A stretch of DNA of 16,148 nt from JAXDBV01 sp034678415 (GTDB taxonomy: Bacteria > Bacteroidota > Bacteroidia > Bacteroidales > VadinHA17). The number at the start of each line of letters is the position of its first letter. Positions within the stretch are counted from its first letter, which is position 1. The notes under the pieces are model-generated. The model had not been told where the DNA came from and ran no database searches. It was given only the letters and a program-made list of their open reading frames with translations. Location of the stretch: NCBI GenBank assembly GCA_034678415.1, contig JAXDBV010000241.1, positions 1 through 16,148 of the forward strand. Direction: 5' to 3'. This document shows, one piece after another, positions 1 to 8,800 of the stretch. Position numbers and translations under genes: made by a program.

Positions 1-90
1 CCGCATTTATTTGATATCTGCGAGCTGATCGGGAAGGAAGAAACACTTAGACGCATTGCTACGGCACTGGGAACAATAAAAAAGGAATAA
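1..90 (+). CDS. 3' end of an unidentified gene (partial)
   Basis: The first 29 codons of the window are open in frame 1 and end with TAA at 88-90. The other two forward frames hit stops within about 30 bases, so this frame is the plausible one. The visible tail contains the segment LFDICELIGKEETLRRI and ends in TIKKE. It looks helical and charged, like the C-terminus of a soluble protein, but I do not recognise the family. It converges on the GYD-domain gene at 275-571. No strong intrinsic terminator is visible between them, only a weak 5-bp stem at 213-228. Confidence 0.55.
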   Translation, partial: PHLFDICELIGKEETLRRIATALGTIKKE

Positions 91-274
91 GCGATATTCC
101 TTATATTCTGCAAAATACCGGGGTGAAAATTATGTAATTAATTATTGAAATCCCTCGCATTTAATTCAGTAATTCTTTGATTCCCCGCCCCGCATGCTGC
201 CTCGGGTAAATGAAGCCTTCCCGGGCTTTCCAAACGCTTCCTTTTCCTTGAACACGAAAACCCGGATTTTGACC

Positions 275-571
275 TCAGATCCCTTCCGTCAGCTCCAGGA
301 ACTTCTTATAAGGGATAGCCGGCAGGCTCTGTGCCTGGAACGCCCCGTTCGACTGGCTGATGATGCTTACCTTCATGGCAGTCTCCTCGTCGGGCGCTTC
401 ATAGATATCAAGAAAATCATACTGACCCAGCAGCGCGTAGTGCGCTATGAACTTTACCTCGGGACATTTCTTTTTTACCTGGTCAAACCAGTCGCGCCCG
501 ATCCTGGCCCGGTCTCTCATCTGCGACGAAAGAGCGGGCGATAATTTCGTGAGCAAAATGTAGGTTGGCAT
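275..571 (-). CDS. GYD-domain protein
   Basis: This 98-residue protein matches the small GYD-domain family (PF08734) over its full length. It opens with PTYILLTKLSP, a typical first beta strand of the family. The name-giving motif appears mid-protein as GQYDFLDIYEAPDEETAMK, and the end (FLELT) is also typical. Family members are stand-alone ferredoxin-like-fold cytoplasmic proteins of unknown function; no enzymatic role can be claimed. The start ATG at 569-571 fits family length. The gene is divergent from the alpha-galactosidase, with 144 bases between the two starts, and convergent with the gene ending at 90. It appears to be a single-gene unit. Confidence 0.85.
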   Translation of the reverse strand: MPTYILLTKLSPALSSQMRDRARIGRDWFDQVKKKCPEVKFIAHYALLGQYDFLDIYEAPDEETAMKVSIISQSNGAFQAQSLPAIPYKKFLELTEGI

Positions 572-601
572 GGATTCCCCGGTTTAATGTATTCCTTCAT
601 A

Positions 602-631
602 CAAGTTAATACTTTATCACTGCCTTGTCAA
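602..631 (-). promoter_or_regulatory. candidate promoter of the GYD gene
   Basis: On the minus strand a TTGACA hexamer (complement of 626-631) lies 17 bases upstream of TAACTTG (complement of 602-608). The spacing suits a sigma-70-like promoter, or loosely a Bacteroidota TTG-N20-TAnnTTTG arrangement, but the second box matches poorly under either reading. It sits about 30 bases upstream of the GYD start. This is inference from motif shape only. Confidence 0.3.
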
Positions 632-715
632 GAGGATTTTTTATACAGCCACCGGTATACCAAAACTGAATTTCACTAACTTATTTGCTTCAATTTTTTC
701 TACAGAGGTACCGTT

Positions 716-2548
716 ATGAAATCATTCATCCGTTCCGCTTGCGCTGTGATGATTCTTTCCATGATGATCCCTGTTCTCGTTGCACAACCCGGGCAGGAGA
801 TATTTCACACGTGGGCTCCTTCCCCGCCCATGGGATGGAACAGCTGGGACTGCTTTGGCCCCACCGTTATGGAAGATGAAGTGAAAGCCAATGCCGACTA
901 TATGGCAAGACACCTGAAAAAATACGGGTGGCAGTACATTGTGGTGGATATTCGCTGGTACGTGGCCAACGATAAGGCCCACGGTTATAACCAGACCGAC
1001 CCCCTGTATTCAATGGATGCATACGGGCGGTTCATCCCCGCGCCGAACCGCTTTCCCTCCGCAGCCGACGGCAAGGGATTCAAGCCACTGGCTGATTATG
1101 TCCACCGGAGAGGGCTGAAATTCGGTATCCACATCATGAGGGGTATTCCCAGGCTGGCCGTTGAGCGCAATACCCCCATCGCCGGCAGTGACGCACATGC
1201 CCGTGACATATACAGCGATACATTACCCTGTCCCTGGCTGGGCGATATGTACACGGTCATGGCCGGGCGCGAAGGATCGCAGGAATATTATAATTCTCTC
1301 TTTGACCTGTATGCCTCATGGGGCGTGGATTTTGTCAAGGTAGATGATCTGTCGGCGCCTTACCATGCCGAAGAAATCGAGATGATCCGCAGGGCTATTG
1401 ACCGGTGCGGGCGGCCTGTCGTGCTTAGCACCTCTCCCGGTGAAACCCCCGTGGCACAGGCAGAGCACATCAGGGCGCATGCCAACATGTGGCGCATCAT
1501 GGGTGACTTCTGGGATAACTGGCCTCAGCTGAAGCTCCAGTTCACCGTCTGCCCCCGCTGGAACCCATGGAGAATGCCCGGGGCATGGCCCGATGCCGAC
1601 ATGCTACCACTCGGACATATCGGTATACGCGCTGAACGAGGCGATGACCGTATGTCAGCACTCACCCGGGATGAACAGCAAACCCTTATGACCCTCTTCT
1701 CCATCTTCCGTTCTCCCCTCATGTTCGGAGGCCATCTGCCCGATAACGATGAGCACACACTGTCACTGATTACCAATAAAGAGATCCTTGAGGTACACAG
1801 GAACAGCACTGGTAACAGGGAATGGTTCAATACTAATGGGATAGTGGCATGGACGGCTGACGACCCCAAAACCGGTGATAAATACCTCGCACTGTTCAAT
1901 ATACAGGACCAGGAACAGATCGTCGAAGGGAAAGCGCTATGGAACAGCGGCCTGATTAGCAACCAGAGCATGGATTATGCATTGTGTACCGACCTTGATA
2001 TCGGCAATACACGTAAGCTTTACCTGGTAGTAAGCGATGCCGGTGACGGGAACGACTGGGATCATGCCGACTGGATCAACCCGGTAATCTTTAATGACAG
2101 CGACACCCTGTCACTGGTAGCCCTGGGATGGAAACATGCCTCGGCCGGATGGGGAAGGGTTACACGTAACGGAAGCGTGTCGGGAAACAAACTTATTGTG
2201 AATAATAAACCGTATGATACAGGCATCGGCACCCATTCCAGCTCAGTTATTGAATTTGAAATACCCGCCGGTTATACCCGCTTTACCTCAATGGTTGGAC
2301 TCGACCGAGCGGCGGCCATATCACAGGCCGGTGCTACTGTAAAATTCATGGTGTTCACCGATGATCCCGCAGGTCCCGTGCCCGATGACTCCTCTGCCGT
2401 CACCATACCGCTGAAAGAGCTTGGATTTGACGGTAAATGCCTGGTACGTGACCTTTGGAAACATCAAAACCGCGGGATAGTACGGGATACATTCACGGTC
2501 ATATTGAAGCGGCATGCTTCCGTCCTGTACCGGATAACAGACAGATAA
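716..2548 (+). CDS. Secreted alpha-galactosidase, GH27 with C-terminal NPCBM domain
   Basis: The 610-residue protein hydrolyses terminal alpha-galactosides, by family assignment. Residues 1-23 form a signal peptide (cleavage likely near PVLVA/Q), so it acts in the periplasm or outside. The GH27 barrel starts at about residue 36 with PPMGWNSWDCFGP, the family signature. D210 in FVKVDD is the expected nucleophile and D264 in RIMGDFWDNW the expected acid/base. A beta-sandwich follows at roughly 385-455. Residues of about 460-600 form an NPCBM carbohydrate-binding module, recognised by GWKHASAGWGRVTRNGS and by YDTGIGTHSSSVIEFEIP. A modular length near 600 is normal for bacterial GH27 with NPCBM. 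No SusC/SusD pair, regulator or other glycosidase is visible beside it, so it stands alone here. GH27 also includes alpha-N-acetylgalactosaminidases and isomalto-dextranases; galactosidase is the most likely activity. Confidence 0.9.
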   Translation: MKSFIRSACAVMILSMMIPVLVAQPGQEIFHTWAPSPPMGWNSWDCFGPTVMEDEVKANADYMARHLKKYGWQYIVVDIRWYVANDKAHGYNQTDPLYSMDAYGRFIPAPNRFPSAADGKGFKPLADYVHRRGLKFGIHIMRGIPRLAVERNTPIAGSDAHARDIYSDTLPCPWLGDMYTVMAGREGSQEYYNSLFDLYASWGVDFVKVDDLSAPYHAEEIEMIRRAIDRCGRPVVLSTSPGETPVAQAEHIRAHANMWRIMGDFWDNWPQLKLQFTVCPRWNPWRMPGAWPDADMLPLGHIGIRAERGDDRMSALTRDEQQTLMTLFSIFRSPLMFGGHLPDNDEHTLSLITNKEILEVHRNSTGNREWFNTNGIVAWTADDPKTGDKYLALFNIQDQEQIVEGKALWNSGLISNQSMDYALCTDLDIGNTRKLYLVVSDAGDGNDWDHADWINPVIFNDSDTLSLVALGWKHASAGWGRVTRNGSVSGNKLIVNNKPYDTGIGTHSSSVIEFEIPAGYTRFTSMVGLDRAAAISQAGATVKFMVFTDDPAGPVPDDSSAVTIPLKELGFDGKCLVRDLWKHQNRGIVRDTFTVILKRHASVLYRITDR

Positions 2549-2957
2549 AACGAACCGGTCGGTATTGTGTGAAGACCCCTGTGACAACCCGCCAGGATAC
2601 GGTTATACTATGTTAATACCTGTTCAATGAAAAACCTGCGGCAGAGACTCCTTCATTCCGGATGGTTGTTCCCTTTTTCCTTCACCAGGTGCTTTTCTTC
2701 CGTGAACCGGAGGCAGTATTTCATCAGAGGCGGGGACAGAGACAAGCAATGTTTTGATATACCGCGACAGCCGGTCGTCATCATCAGGCGAGGGCATGAT
2801 CACTTCCGTACCGTAAGAACGATACACTACGACCGGGAACATGAATGCTAAAACGAAGGTGGCTTAACCGGTGATATGCCCCGGGAAATCATCCGATTCG
2901 GTTTTGCATGTTCTAAATAATTCATCCGAGGTATTATTGCCGGGAACCCTCTGCTTA
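2549..2957. other. 409-base stretch with no convincing gene
   Basis: This region lies between the convergent ends of the alpha-galactosidase and the PepSY-associated gene. A minus-strand frame is open from 2863 to 2624 and its only usable start gives 72 residues. It has a short hydrophobic stretch (VLAFMFPVVVY) followed by a Pro/Asp/Lys-rich part. I recognise no family and no start signal, so I do not call it a gene. No clear terminator hairpin with a T-run was found. Confidence 0.5.
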
Positions 2958-3566
2958 TCAGCCGGTCATCTGTGTTGTGCCGACGGTTTTTCTCTTCCTT
3001 TTCCTTCGTTTTGGCAGGTACCACAGAAAGAAACCGGTGATGCTGAATGTCATCAATGATAATCCGGCAAGGGAGGTATAGCAGAGCTTGAAGGTGCCGC
3101 TTTTTATTCCCAGCCAGCGGTCAATGATGGAACCGTCGTGTATGTTCTCTATCAGGTCCGATCTTCTTTTTTCAATATGCAACAGGCGGGCGGTGGCGCC
3201 GTCAACCTGCAGGCCAATGTAATGGTCAGTAAAAATGAACTTCACCACCCCCTTGTCTTTCCTGATATCGATCCGTTCAAGCTCGGGCGACATATCCGGC
3301 GAGATGGAATCGTGTAGCACATGGCAGGCTACCCGGTAGAGACTATCCAGCGGAAGCCAGTCCTTAAGATCGGCTGAGGTCCCTTCATATGTCCTCGCCT
3401 GGATCAGTCCACCACTATGCTTCTTCCACCCCAGGAGAATCCCGGTTACGGAAATGAAAAGAAAAATAAGGGTGAATACAGTACTGTTGATCCGGTGTAT
3501 TTTCCTGAGGAGAGGCAGAATATCCATGGGCATCCGGTGTTTATTCAGGTTTGCATACGATGACAC
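2958..3566 (-). CDS. PepSY-associated transmembrane protein (small form)
   Basis: This 202-residue inner-membrane protein resembles the short PepSY-associated TM helix proteins of Bacteroidota. The N-terminal part has LLRKIHRINSTVFTLIF, a conserved opening of this family, leading into TM1 (about residues 25-45). A periplasmic PepSY-like segment follows (about 60-150, with LERIDIRKDKGVVKF). A second TM lies at about 167-188, and the protein ends in a strongly basic cytoplasmic tail (PKRRKRKRK). Larger relatives act in siderophore-iron reduction or other redox steps; the role here is unknown. The start is uncertain. GTG at 3564-3566 has an AGGAA nine bases upstream, while ATGs at 3531-3533 and 3525-3527 would give 191 or 189 residues. 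It is separated from the upstream lipoprotein gene by a terminator and is probably its own transcription unit. Confidence 0.8.
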   Translation of the reverse strand: MSSYANLNKHRMPMDILPLLRKIHRINSTVFTLIFLFISVTGILLGWKKHSGGLIQARTYEGTSADLKDWLPLDSLYRVACHVLHDSISPDMSPELERIDIRKDKGVVKFIFTDHYIGLQVDGATARLLHIEKRRSDLIENIHDGSIIDRWLGIKSGTFKLCYTSLAGLSLMTFSITGFFLWYLPKRRKRKRKTVGTTQMTG

Positions 3567-3940
3567 ACTGCTGTATTCCTGCTTATCTGGCTAAGCGGGG
3601 AAAGCCGGTTTCAAAGGTATGAAGAAAACCCTTATGACGTAAGCCCCATTGGCAGGAATTCGCGTTCCGGGGCACCATGCTCCGTCCTTCCCCGATGGTA
3701 GCCCGGCTTCATTGATCAGGCCGATGACCGGATAATCACAGGAATCACGTTACCTGCAGAACGCGGGAACGTTGCCGCGGAAGCCTGCCGGTATTCACGG
3801 TCGGCAAGGTGGCTGAAACTGCGGAAAGAAAAAAGCAGGTTGTCTTTTAAAGATACCTGCTTTCATGGTATAAAATACTCCCCCTCTCACGGGATATTAT
3901 CCGGTGTAACCAAAAAAATGTTGAAAATAATGAAAGGAAC
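3567..3940. other. 374-base intergenic region
   Basis: This stretch holds the terminator of the lipoprotein gene (3823-3863) and, between 3567 and 3822, the upstream region of the PepSY-associated gene. The latter is GC-rich with several short inverted repeats. I compared it by eye with cobalamin and TPP riboswitch cores and found no convincing match. No open frame of interest was seen. Confidence 0.5.
3823..3863 (-). terminator. Intrinsic terminator of the lipoprotein gene
   Basis: A nine-base perfect inverted repeat, AAAGCAGGT at 3832-3840 and ACCTGCTTT at 3855-3863, encloses a second imperfect stem (TCTTT with AAAGA). On the minus strand the hairpin runs straight into a T-rich tract (TTTTTTCTTT). 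It lies about 80 bases past the lipoprotein stop codon at 3941, as expected for its rho-independent terminator. Confidence 0.8.
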
Positions 3941-4363
3941 CTACTTTTTCCAGTGCATCGTTACCGTATAGGAGCCTGCCTCCTGAGTTTCTTCTTCAGA
4001 CTCCAAAACAAGCGCTTCTTTATCCAGGGTTACCACCGACATCGGCTCATTGTCAAGCGACAATGTTTCACCATCATCCAGTAGTTTCCATGTTCCTGTT
4101 TCAGGATCATCCGGGGCCAGCGGTGAGGTCATGACGTATGTCCCGTCATCATCAAACTTCATCGTTGTGCCGCTCATCAGGGCATTAGCCAGTGCAATCC
4201 CAGCAAGTACGGTTTCATTGGTGGAACTTGTGGTAAGTTTATTCCACTTCCAGGTATGATCGGTTAACAGTTCCTTATCGCTTAATTTCTCGCAGCCACT
4301 GGCAGCGAGAAGGAAAAGAAAAGCGACGAGGAGGTGAGAAATCCTCAAAAAAGTTTTCATCAT
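3941..4363 (-). CDS. Small lipoprotein, lipocalin-like fold likely
   Basis: The 140-residue product has a lipoprotein signal peptide: a hydrophobic run (LLVAFLFLLAAS) ends in the lipobox LAASGC, with Cys24 as the lipidated residue. The mature part has the pattern of the lipocalin-like proteins common in Bacteroidota: LTDHTWKWNKL, then MKFDDDGTYVMTS, then TGTWKLLDDGETLSLD. These read as successive beta strands of a small barrel. The protein is anchored in the periplasm or outer membrane; its ligand is unknown. The start ATG at 4361-4363 has no clear Shine-Dalgarno but sits after an AT-rich leader, as is usual in this phylum. It is monocistronic: a terminator follows it and the next gene upstream is divergent. 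Confidence 0.8.
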   Translation of the reverse strand: MMKTFLRISHLLVAFLFLLAASGCEKLSDKELLTDHTWKWNKLTTSSTNETVLAGIALANALMSGTTMKFDDDGTYVMTSPLAPDDPETGTWKLLDDGETLSLDNEPMSVVTLDKEALVLESEEETQEAGSYTVTMHWKK

Positions 4364-4382
4364 AATAGTAATTGGTTAGATA

Positions 4383-4415
4383 ATAATATTTTACGTGTAA
4401 TATTATAGAAAGTTA
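4383..4415 (-). promoter_or_regulatory. Candidate promoter and palindromic operator of the lipoprotein gene
   Basis: A perfect eight-base inverted repeat, ATAATATT at 4383-4390 and AATATTAT at 4399-4406, lies 20 bases upstream of the lipoprotein start. Immediately beyond it, the minus strand reads TAACTTTC (complement of 4408-4415), one mismatch from the Bacteroidota -7 box TAnnTTTG. If that box is real, the palindrome covers the transcription start and could bind a regulator. No good -33 TTG was found. Confidence 0.3.
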
Positions 4416-4654
4416 CACTTAGATGGTGGAAATGGTTGTTTTATGGGTATCAGGATTAAAGGAATCTTTATCTTTGGGCAATATTTTTTAAAATTATGGT
4501 TTTTACCTGCTCATACGGGAATAGAATGGCAACGAAGATTGTCAATATTAATTATAGTATTGACCGGAAACAATGTCACGCACTACTTGTTTATATGCTT
4601 TCCAGGGTTTAGGCTGAGACCATCCTTTCCACCAACAATACAAATGCAATAAGG

Positions 4655-5755
4655 ATGAAAAAGAGAAACAGGATCCTGATAACGGTATCTCTCATACTTG
4701 TGATGGCAGTGATTATCTTTTATCCCAAGGTGTTACCCCTGTTAAAATCAGGGAACGGGGGTCAGGACAGGGCAATGGCGATGACCCGGCCGGGGGGGCC
4801 ACAAGCCTTGAATGTGAACGGTTTCCTGATAGTTCCCACTCAGCTGAATGAGCTTATCTACAGCTCAGGCACCCTGTTGCCCGATGAGGAGGTAGACCTG
4901 TCGTTTGAGACATCAGGCAAAATAGTGGGGATCTATTTTACCGAGGGGACAAGGGTAAAAAAGGGAGACCTTCTGGCCAAGATCAATGACAAGCCATTGC
5001 AGGCGCAGCTTCTCAAGCTTCAGGCACAGGAGAAGTTGTCGAGGGAAGTGGAGTTCCGGCAGCGAAGCCTCCTTGAGAAGGATGCCATAAGCCGGGAGAG
5101 CTACGACCAGGTAGCTACCGAACTGCAGGCACTGGAAGCCGATATCCAGCTAATCCAGGCACGGATCGCCGAAACGGAATTAAGAGCCCCCTTCGACGGT
5201 ATCATAGGATTACGGATGCTCAGCGAAGGAAGCTATGCCACTCCTTCAACAAGGATTGTCAGACTGGTGAAGGTGAAACCCCTCAAAATTGAATTTGCCA
5301 TACCCGAAAAGTATGCCGGACAGCTCAAACCGGGATTTCCCATCGAATTTAAAATTGAAGGCAAGCAAGAGGTGTTCAGGGCATCTGTATATGCCATTGA
5401 CCCAAAGATAGATATCAATACACGCACCGTGGTGGTGAGGGCGTTATATCCTAACCGCAATGAGGAATTGAAACCCGGGAGATTCACCAGCATCACCCTG
5501 TTGCTGTCACGGATTGATAATGCCATTGCGATACCCACAGAAGCTCTCATCCCTGAGATGGAAGGGGAGAAGGTGTTTGTATACCGGTCGGGGAAAGCAG
5601 AGCCGGTAAGAGTATCTATCGGATTACGAACCGAAGCACAGATCCAGATTGTTGAGGGGCTCAAGTTTGGGGATACCCTGCTGACTTCGGGTATACTGCA
5701 GCTGAGAGTTGGCATGCCCGTGGTACTTGATACACTGATTGTTAATAATCAATAA
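4655..5755 (+). CDS. RND efflux membrane fusion protein (HlyD/AcrA family)
   Basis: This 366-residue periplasmic adaptor links the inner-membrane pump to the outer-membrane channel. Residues of about 7-28 form an N-terminal membrane anchor (no lipobox cysteine). The first lipoyl half is at about 80-110 (SGKIVGIYFTEGTRVKKGDLLAKI). A coiled-coil hairpin at about 112-170 carries the channel-contact segment RSLLEKDAISRESYDQ. The second lipoyl half starts at RAPFDG (177-182). Beta-barrel and membrane-proximal domains follow, with the typical IPTEAL strand. Length is normal for AcrA/MexH-type adaptors. The start has a short AAGG just before the ATG. It is the first gene of a three-gene operon. The 290 bases upstream are AT-rich and show no firm promoter. 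Confidence 0.93.
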   Translation: MKKRNRILITVSLILVMAVIIFYPKVLPLLKSGNGGQDRAMAMTRPGGPQALNVNGFLIVPTQLNELIYSSGTLLPDEEVDLSFETSGKIVGIYFTEGTRVKKGDLLAKINDKPLQAQLLKLQAQEKLSREVEFRQRSLLEKDAISRESYDQVATELQALEADIQLIQARIAETELRAPFDGIIGLRMLSEGSYATPSTRIVRLVKVKPLKIEFAIPEKYAGQLKPGFPIEFKIEGKQEVFRASVYAIDPKIDINTRTVVVRALYPNRNEELKPGRFTSITLLLSRIDNAIAIPTEALIPEMEGEKVFVYRSGKAEPVRVSIGLRTEAQIQIVEGLKFGDTLLTSGILQLRVGMPVVLDTLIVNNQ

Positions 5756-5762
5756 GCATTTG

Positions 5763-5894
5763 ATGGAGAACGGAAAATACGATACATCCGGTAATGAAAT
5801 GCAGGCTACGGGTATCATATTGTGGGTTACGGGAGGCTCCCCGGGCACAGGCCTGTGTCTGACGCGAGTCCATTGCTGGTTAACGAGTAAATGA
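5763..5894 (+). other. 43-codon open frame in the gap between fusion protein and pump (doubtful gene)
   Basis: An ATG at 5763-5765 begins a frame that runs to TGA at 5892-5894. It starts seven bases after the fusion-protein stop and ends four bases before the pump start, so it fills the gap almost exactly. The product would be 43 residues with a mildly hydrophobic middle (ATGIILWVTGG) and two cysteines. There is no Shine-Dalgarno and no family match that I recognise. A frame of this length arises by chance fairly often. It also contains a 12-base palindrome, CACAGGCCTGTG, at 5846-5857. It may be a small protein, a translational coupler or noise. Confidence 0.2.
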
Positions 5895-5898
5895 TGTT

Positions 5899-8800
5899 AT
5901 GAGTTTATCATCCATAAGTATAAATCGTCCTGTCCTGGCGACGGTCTTCTCGATCGTGATCGTCATCTTCGGGCTGATCGGTGTGACGTACCTTGGCATC
6001 AGGGAGTTTCCCAGTGTGGATCCACCGATCATTTCGGTAAGCACCTCTTACCCGGGTGCAAATTCCGATGTTATTGAGACCCAGATCACCGAACCTCTGG
6101 AGCAGTCGATCAACGGTATACCGGGCATACGCTCCCTGACCAGCATGAGCCGTCAGGGAGGCAGCCGAATCTCGGTGGAGTTTGAGCTGAGCGTTGACCT
6201 GGAAACGGCGGCCAACGATGTCAGGGACAAAGTATCGCAGGCTCAGAGAATGCTTCCGCGCGATGTAGACCCCCCGGTGGTGACAAAGATGGATGCCGAT
6301 GCCAACCCCATCATGTTCGTGGTGGTGAGAAGCGATAAACGAACCCTTCTTGAGCTGTCGGAAATTGCCGAACTGACGTTCAAGGAACAATTGCAGACCA
6401 TCACCGGGGTTAGCGCCGTGCAGATTTGGGGGGAAAAGCGCTATGCCATGCGCCTGTGGCTTGATCCCGCCAAGCTGGCCGGCTACGGTATGACACCCCT
6501 GGACGTGAGAAATGCCATCACCCAGGAAAACATTGAACTCCCCTCCGGTAGCATTGAAGGGAACACCACCGAGCTTACCATACGTACTCTGGGACTGATG
6601 ACCACTCCGGCCGAATTCAATAATCTTATTATCAAGAAATCGGGCGACCAGGTGGTCAGAATCAGCGATATCGGCCGTGCCGAGCTGGGCCCGGAAGATA
6701 TCAGGGGCATCATGAAACTCAACGGAGTACCCATGGTAGGTACCGTGATCATCCCGCAGCCAGGTGCAAACCATATTGATATTGTTGATGAGGTATACAG
6801 GAGAATAGAATACATCAAGAAGGACCTGCCCGATGATGTGATTGTTGACGTGGGATTTGACAACACCGAGTACATACGTTCTTCCATCAGGGAAGTGAGA
6901 GACACTATTTTTATCGCTTTCTGCCTTGTCGTGGTTATTATTTTCTTCTTTCTCCGTAACTGGCGTACCACCCTGATCCCCATAATTGTCATACCGGTAT
7001 CCCTGATCGGTTCATTTTTTATCATGTATGTGGCGGGCTTCAGCATCAATGTGCTGACCCTCCTGGCCATCGTCCTGTCCATCGGGCTGGTGGTGGATGA
7101 CGCCATCGTCATGATGGAGAACATCTATGTCAAGATAGAGAGAGGTATGACACCGCTGGAGGCGGGCCTCAAGGGCTCACAGGAGATCTTTTTTGCCATC
7201 ATCTCCACCACCATTACCCTTATTGCCGTATTCTTCCCCATCGTTTTTCTCCAGGGCATGACCGGGCGGCTCTTCCGTGAGTTCAGTATCGTGATTGCGG
7301 GGGCCGTGGCCATCTCGGCCTTCGTTGCCCTCACCTTCACACCGATGATCTCCACCAAGCTGTTAAAAGCTAATCCGAAGCATGGCTGGATACACAAGGT
7401 GACGGAAAAGTTCTTTGTCAACCTGAACGCTGCCTATAAAAACTCTCTTGACTCGTTCCTGAGACACAAGTATGTAGCCCTGATCATCCTGGTTATTGCG
7501 GGTGGTCTTATTGTATTATTATGGAACACCATACCCGCGGAGATGGCACCCCTGGAAGACCGGTCACAGATCAGCATCAGTGCGACCACTCCGGAGGGGG
7601 CTACCTATGAATACACTCTGGATTATATTGAGGATGTAGGCCGGACAGTGGAAACGCTCGTGCCGGAGAAAAAGAACATCACCACCATGGTGAGGGGAGG
7701 TTTTGCGAATGTCAGGCTGGTGCTGGTCAAGCCTGATGAGAGAAAACGGTCACAGCAGGAGATAGCAAACCAGATATCGGCTGTTCTGAGGAAAAAAACC
7801 AAGGCGCGGGCGAGCGTGATCCAGCAGTCAACCTTCGGCAGCCGCCGGTCGGGGCAGCCCATCCAGTATGTGCTGCAGGCAACCAGTATCAACAAGCTGC
7901 GTGAGATACTCCCTACATTCATGTCCGAGGTGCAGAGCAATCCTGTATTCGAGACGCCCGATGTGAACCTGAAATTCACAAAGCCTGAGTTGCAGATTAT
8001 CATCAACCGTGACAAGGCTAACCTGTTGGGTGTTTCCACCCAGAACCTGGGGCAGACCCTTCAGCTGGCGCTCAGCGGCCAGCGTTTTGGCTATTTCTTC
8101 ATGAACGGCAAGCAATACCAGATACTGGGAGAGTTGGAACGCGGCGACAGGAATAAACCGCTTGACCTTAAATCGCTCTATGTAAGGAACAACCAGGGTC
8201 ATATGGTGCAGTTTGACAACCTGGTCACCCTCAGGGAAGAGACCGCCCCTCCACAGCTATACAGGTATAACCGTTTTGTGGCGGCCACCATATCTGCAGG
8301 GCTGGCAGAAGGGAAAACCATCAGTGAAGGGCTCGAAGAGATGGATAAGATCGCCGATAAGGTGCTGGATGATACATTCAGGACAGCCCTGGCGGGCGAT
8401 TCAAAAGATTTCAGGGAGAGCTCATCAAGCCTTATGTTCGCATTCCTCCTGGCCCTGGTGCTTATATTCCTTGTGCTCTCCGCACAATTTGAGAGCTTCA
8501 AAGACCCGGTGATAATCATGATGTCGGTGCCCCTGGCGCTGACCGGTGCCCTCATCTGCATGTGGTACTTCAACATCACCATGAACATCTTCAGCCAGAT
8601 CGGTATCATCATGTTGGTGGGACTAGTGTCAAAGAACGGGATCCTCATCGTTGAATTTGCCAACCAGCGCAAGAATGCCGGGTTGATGAAGGCTGAGGCG
8701 ATACGGTATTCGGCTGCGGCCCGTTTCAGGCCCATACTGATGACCAGCCTCTCCACCATCCTGGGTGTGCTCCCCCTGGCTCTCGGACTGGGAGAGGGAG

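Noticed and set aside
2624..2863. Minus-strand open frame with a hydrophobic start downstream of the PepSY-associated gene
   Set aside because: Only 72 codons follow a usable ATG, there is no ribosome site or family match, and an in-frame stop lies just upstream. It could be a gene remnant but cannot be supported.
3567..3822. Possible cobalamin or TPP riboswitch upstream of the PepSY-associated gene
   Set aside because: Fragments such as AAGCCTGCCGG recall the B12 box, but the other conserved blocks and their order are missing on both strands.
4443..4652. 69-codon plus-strand frame just upstream of the fusion protein gene
   Set aside because: It lies in AT-rich upstream DNA, matches no family, and ends immediately before the fusion-protein start without a ribosome site of its own.
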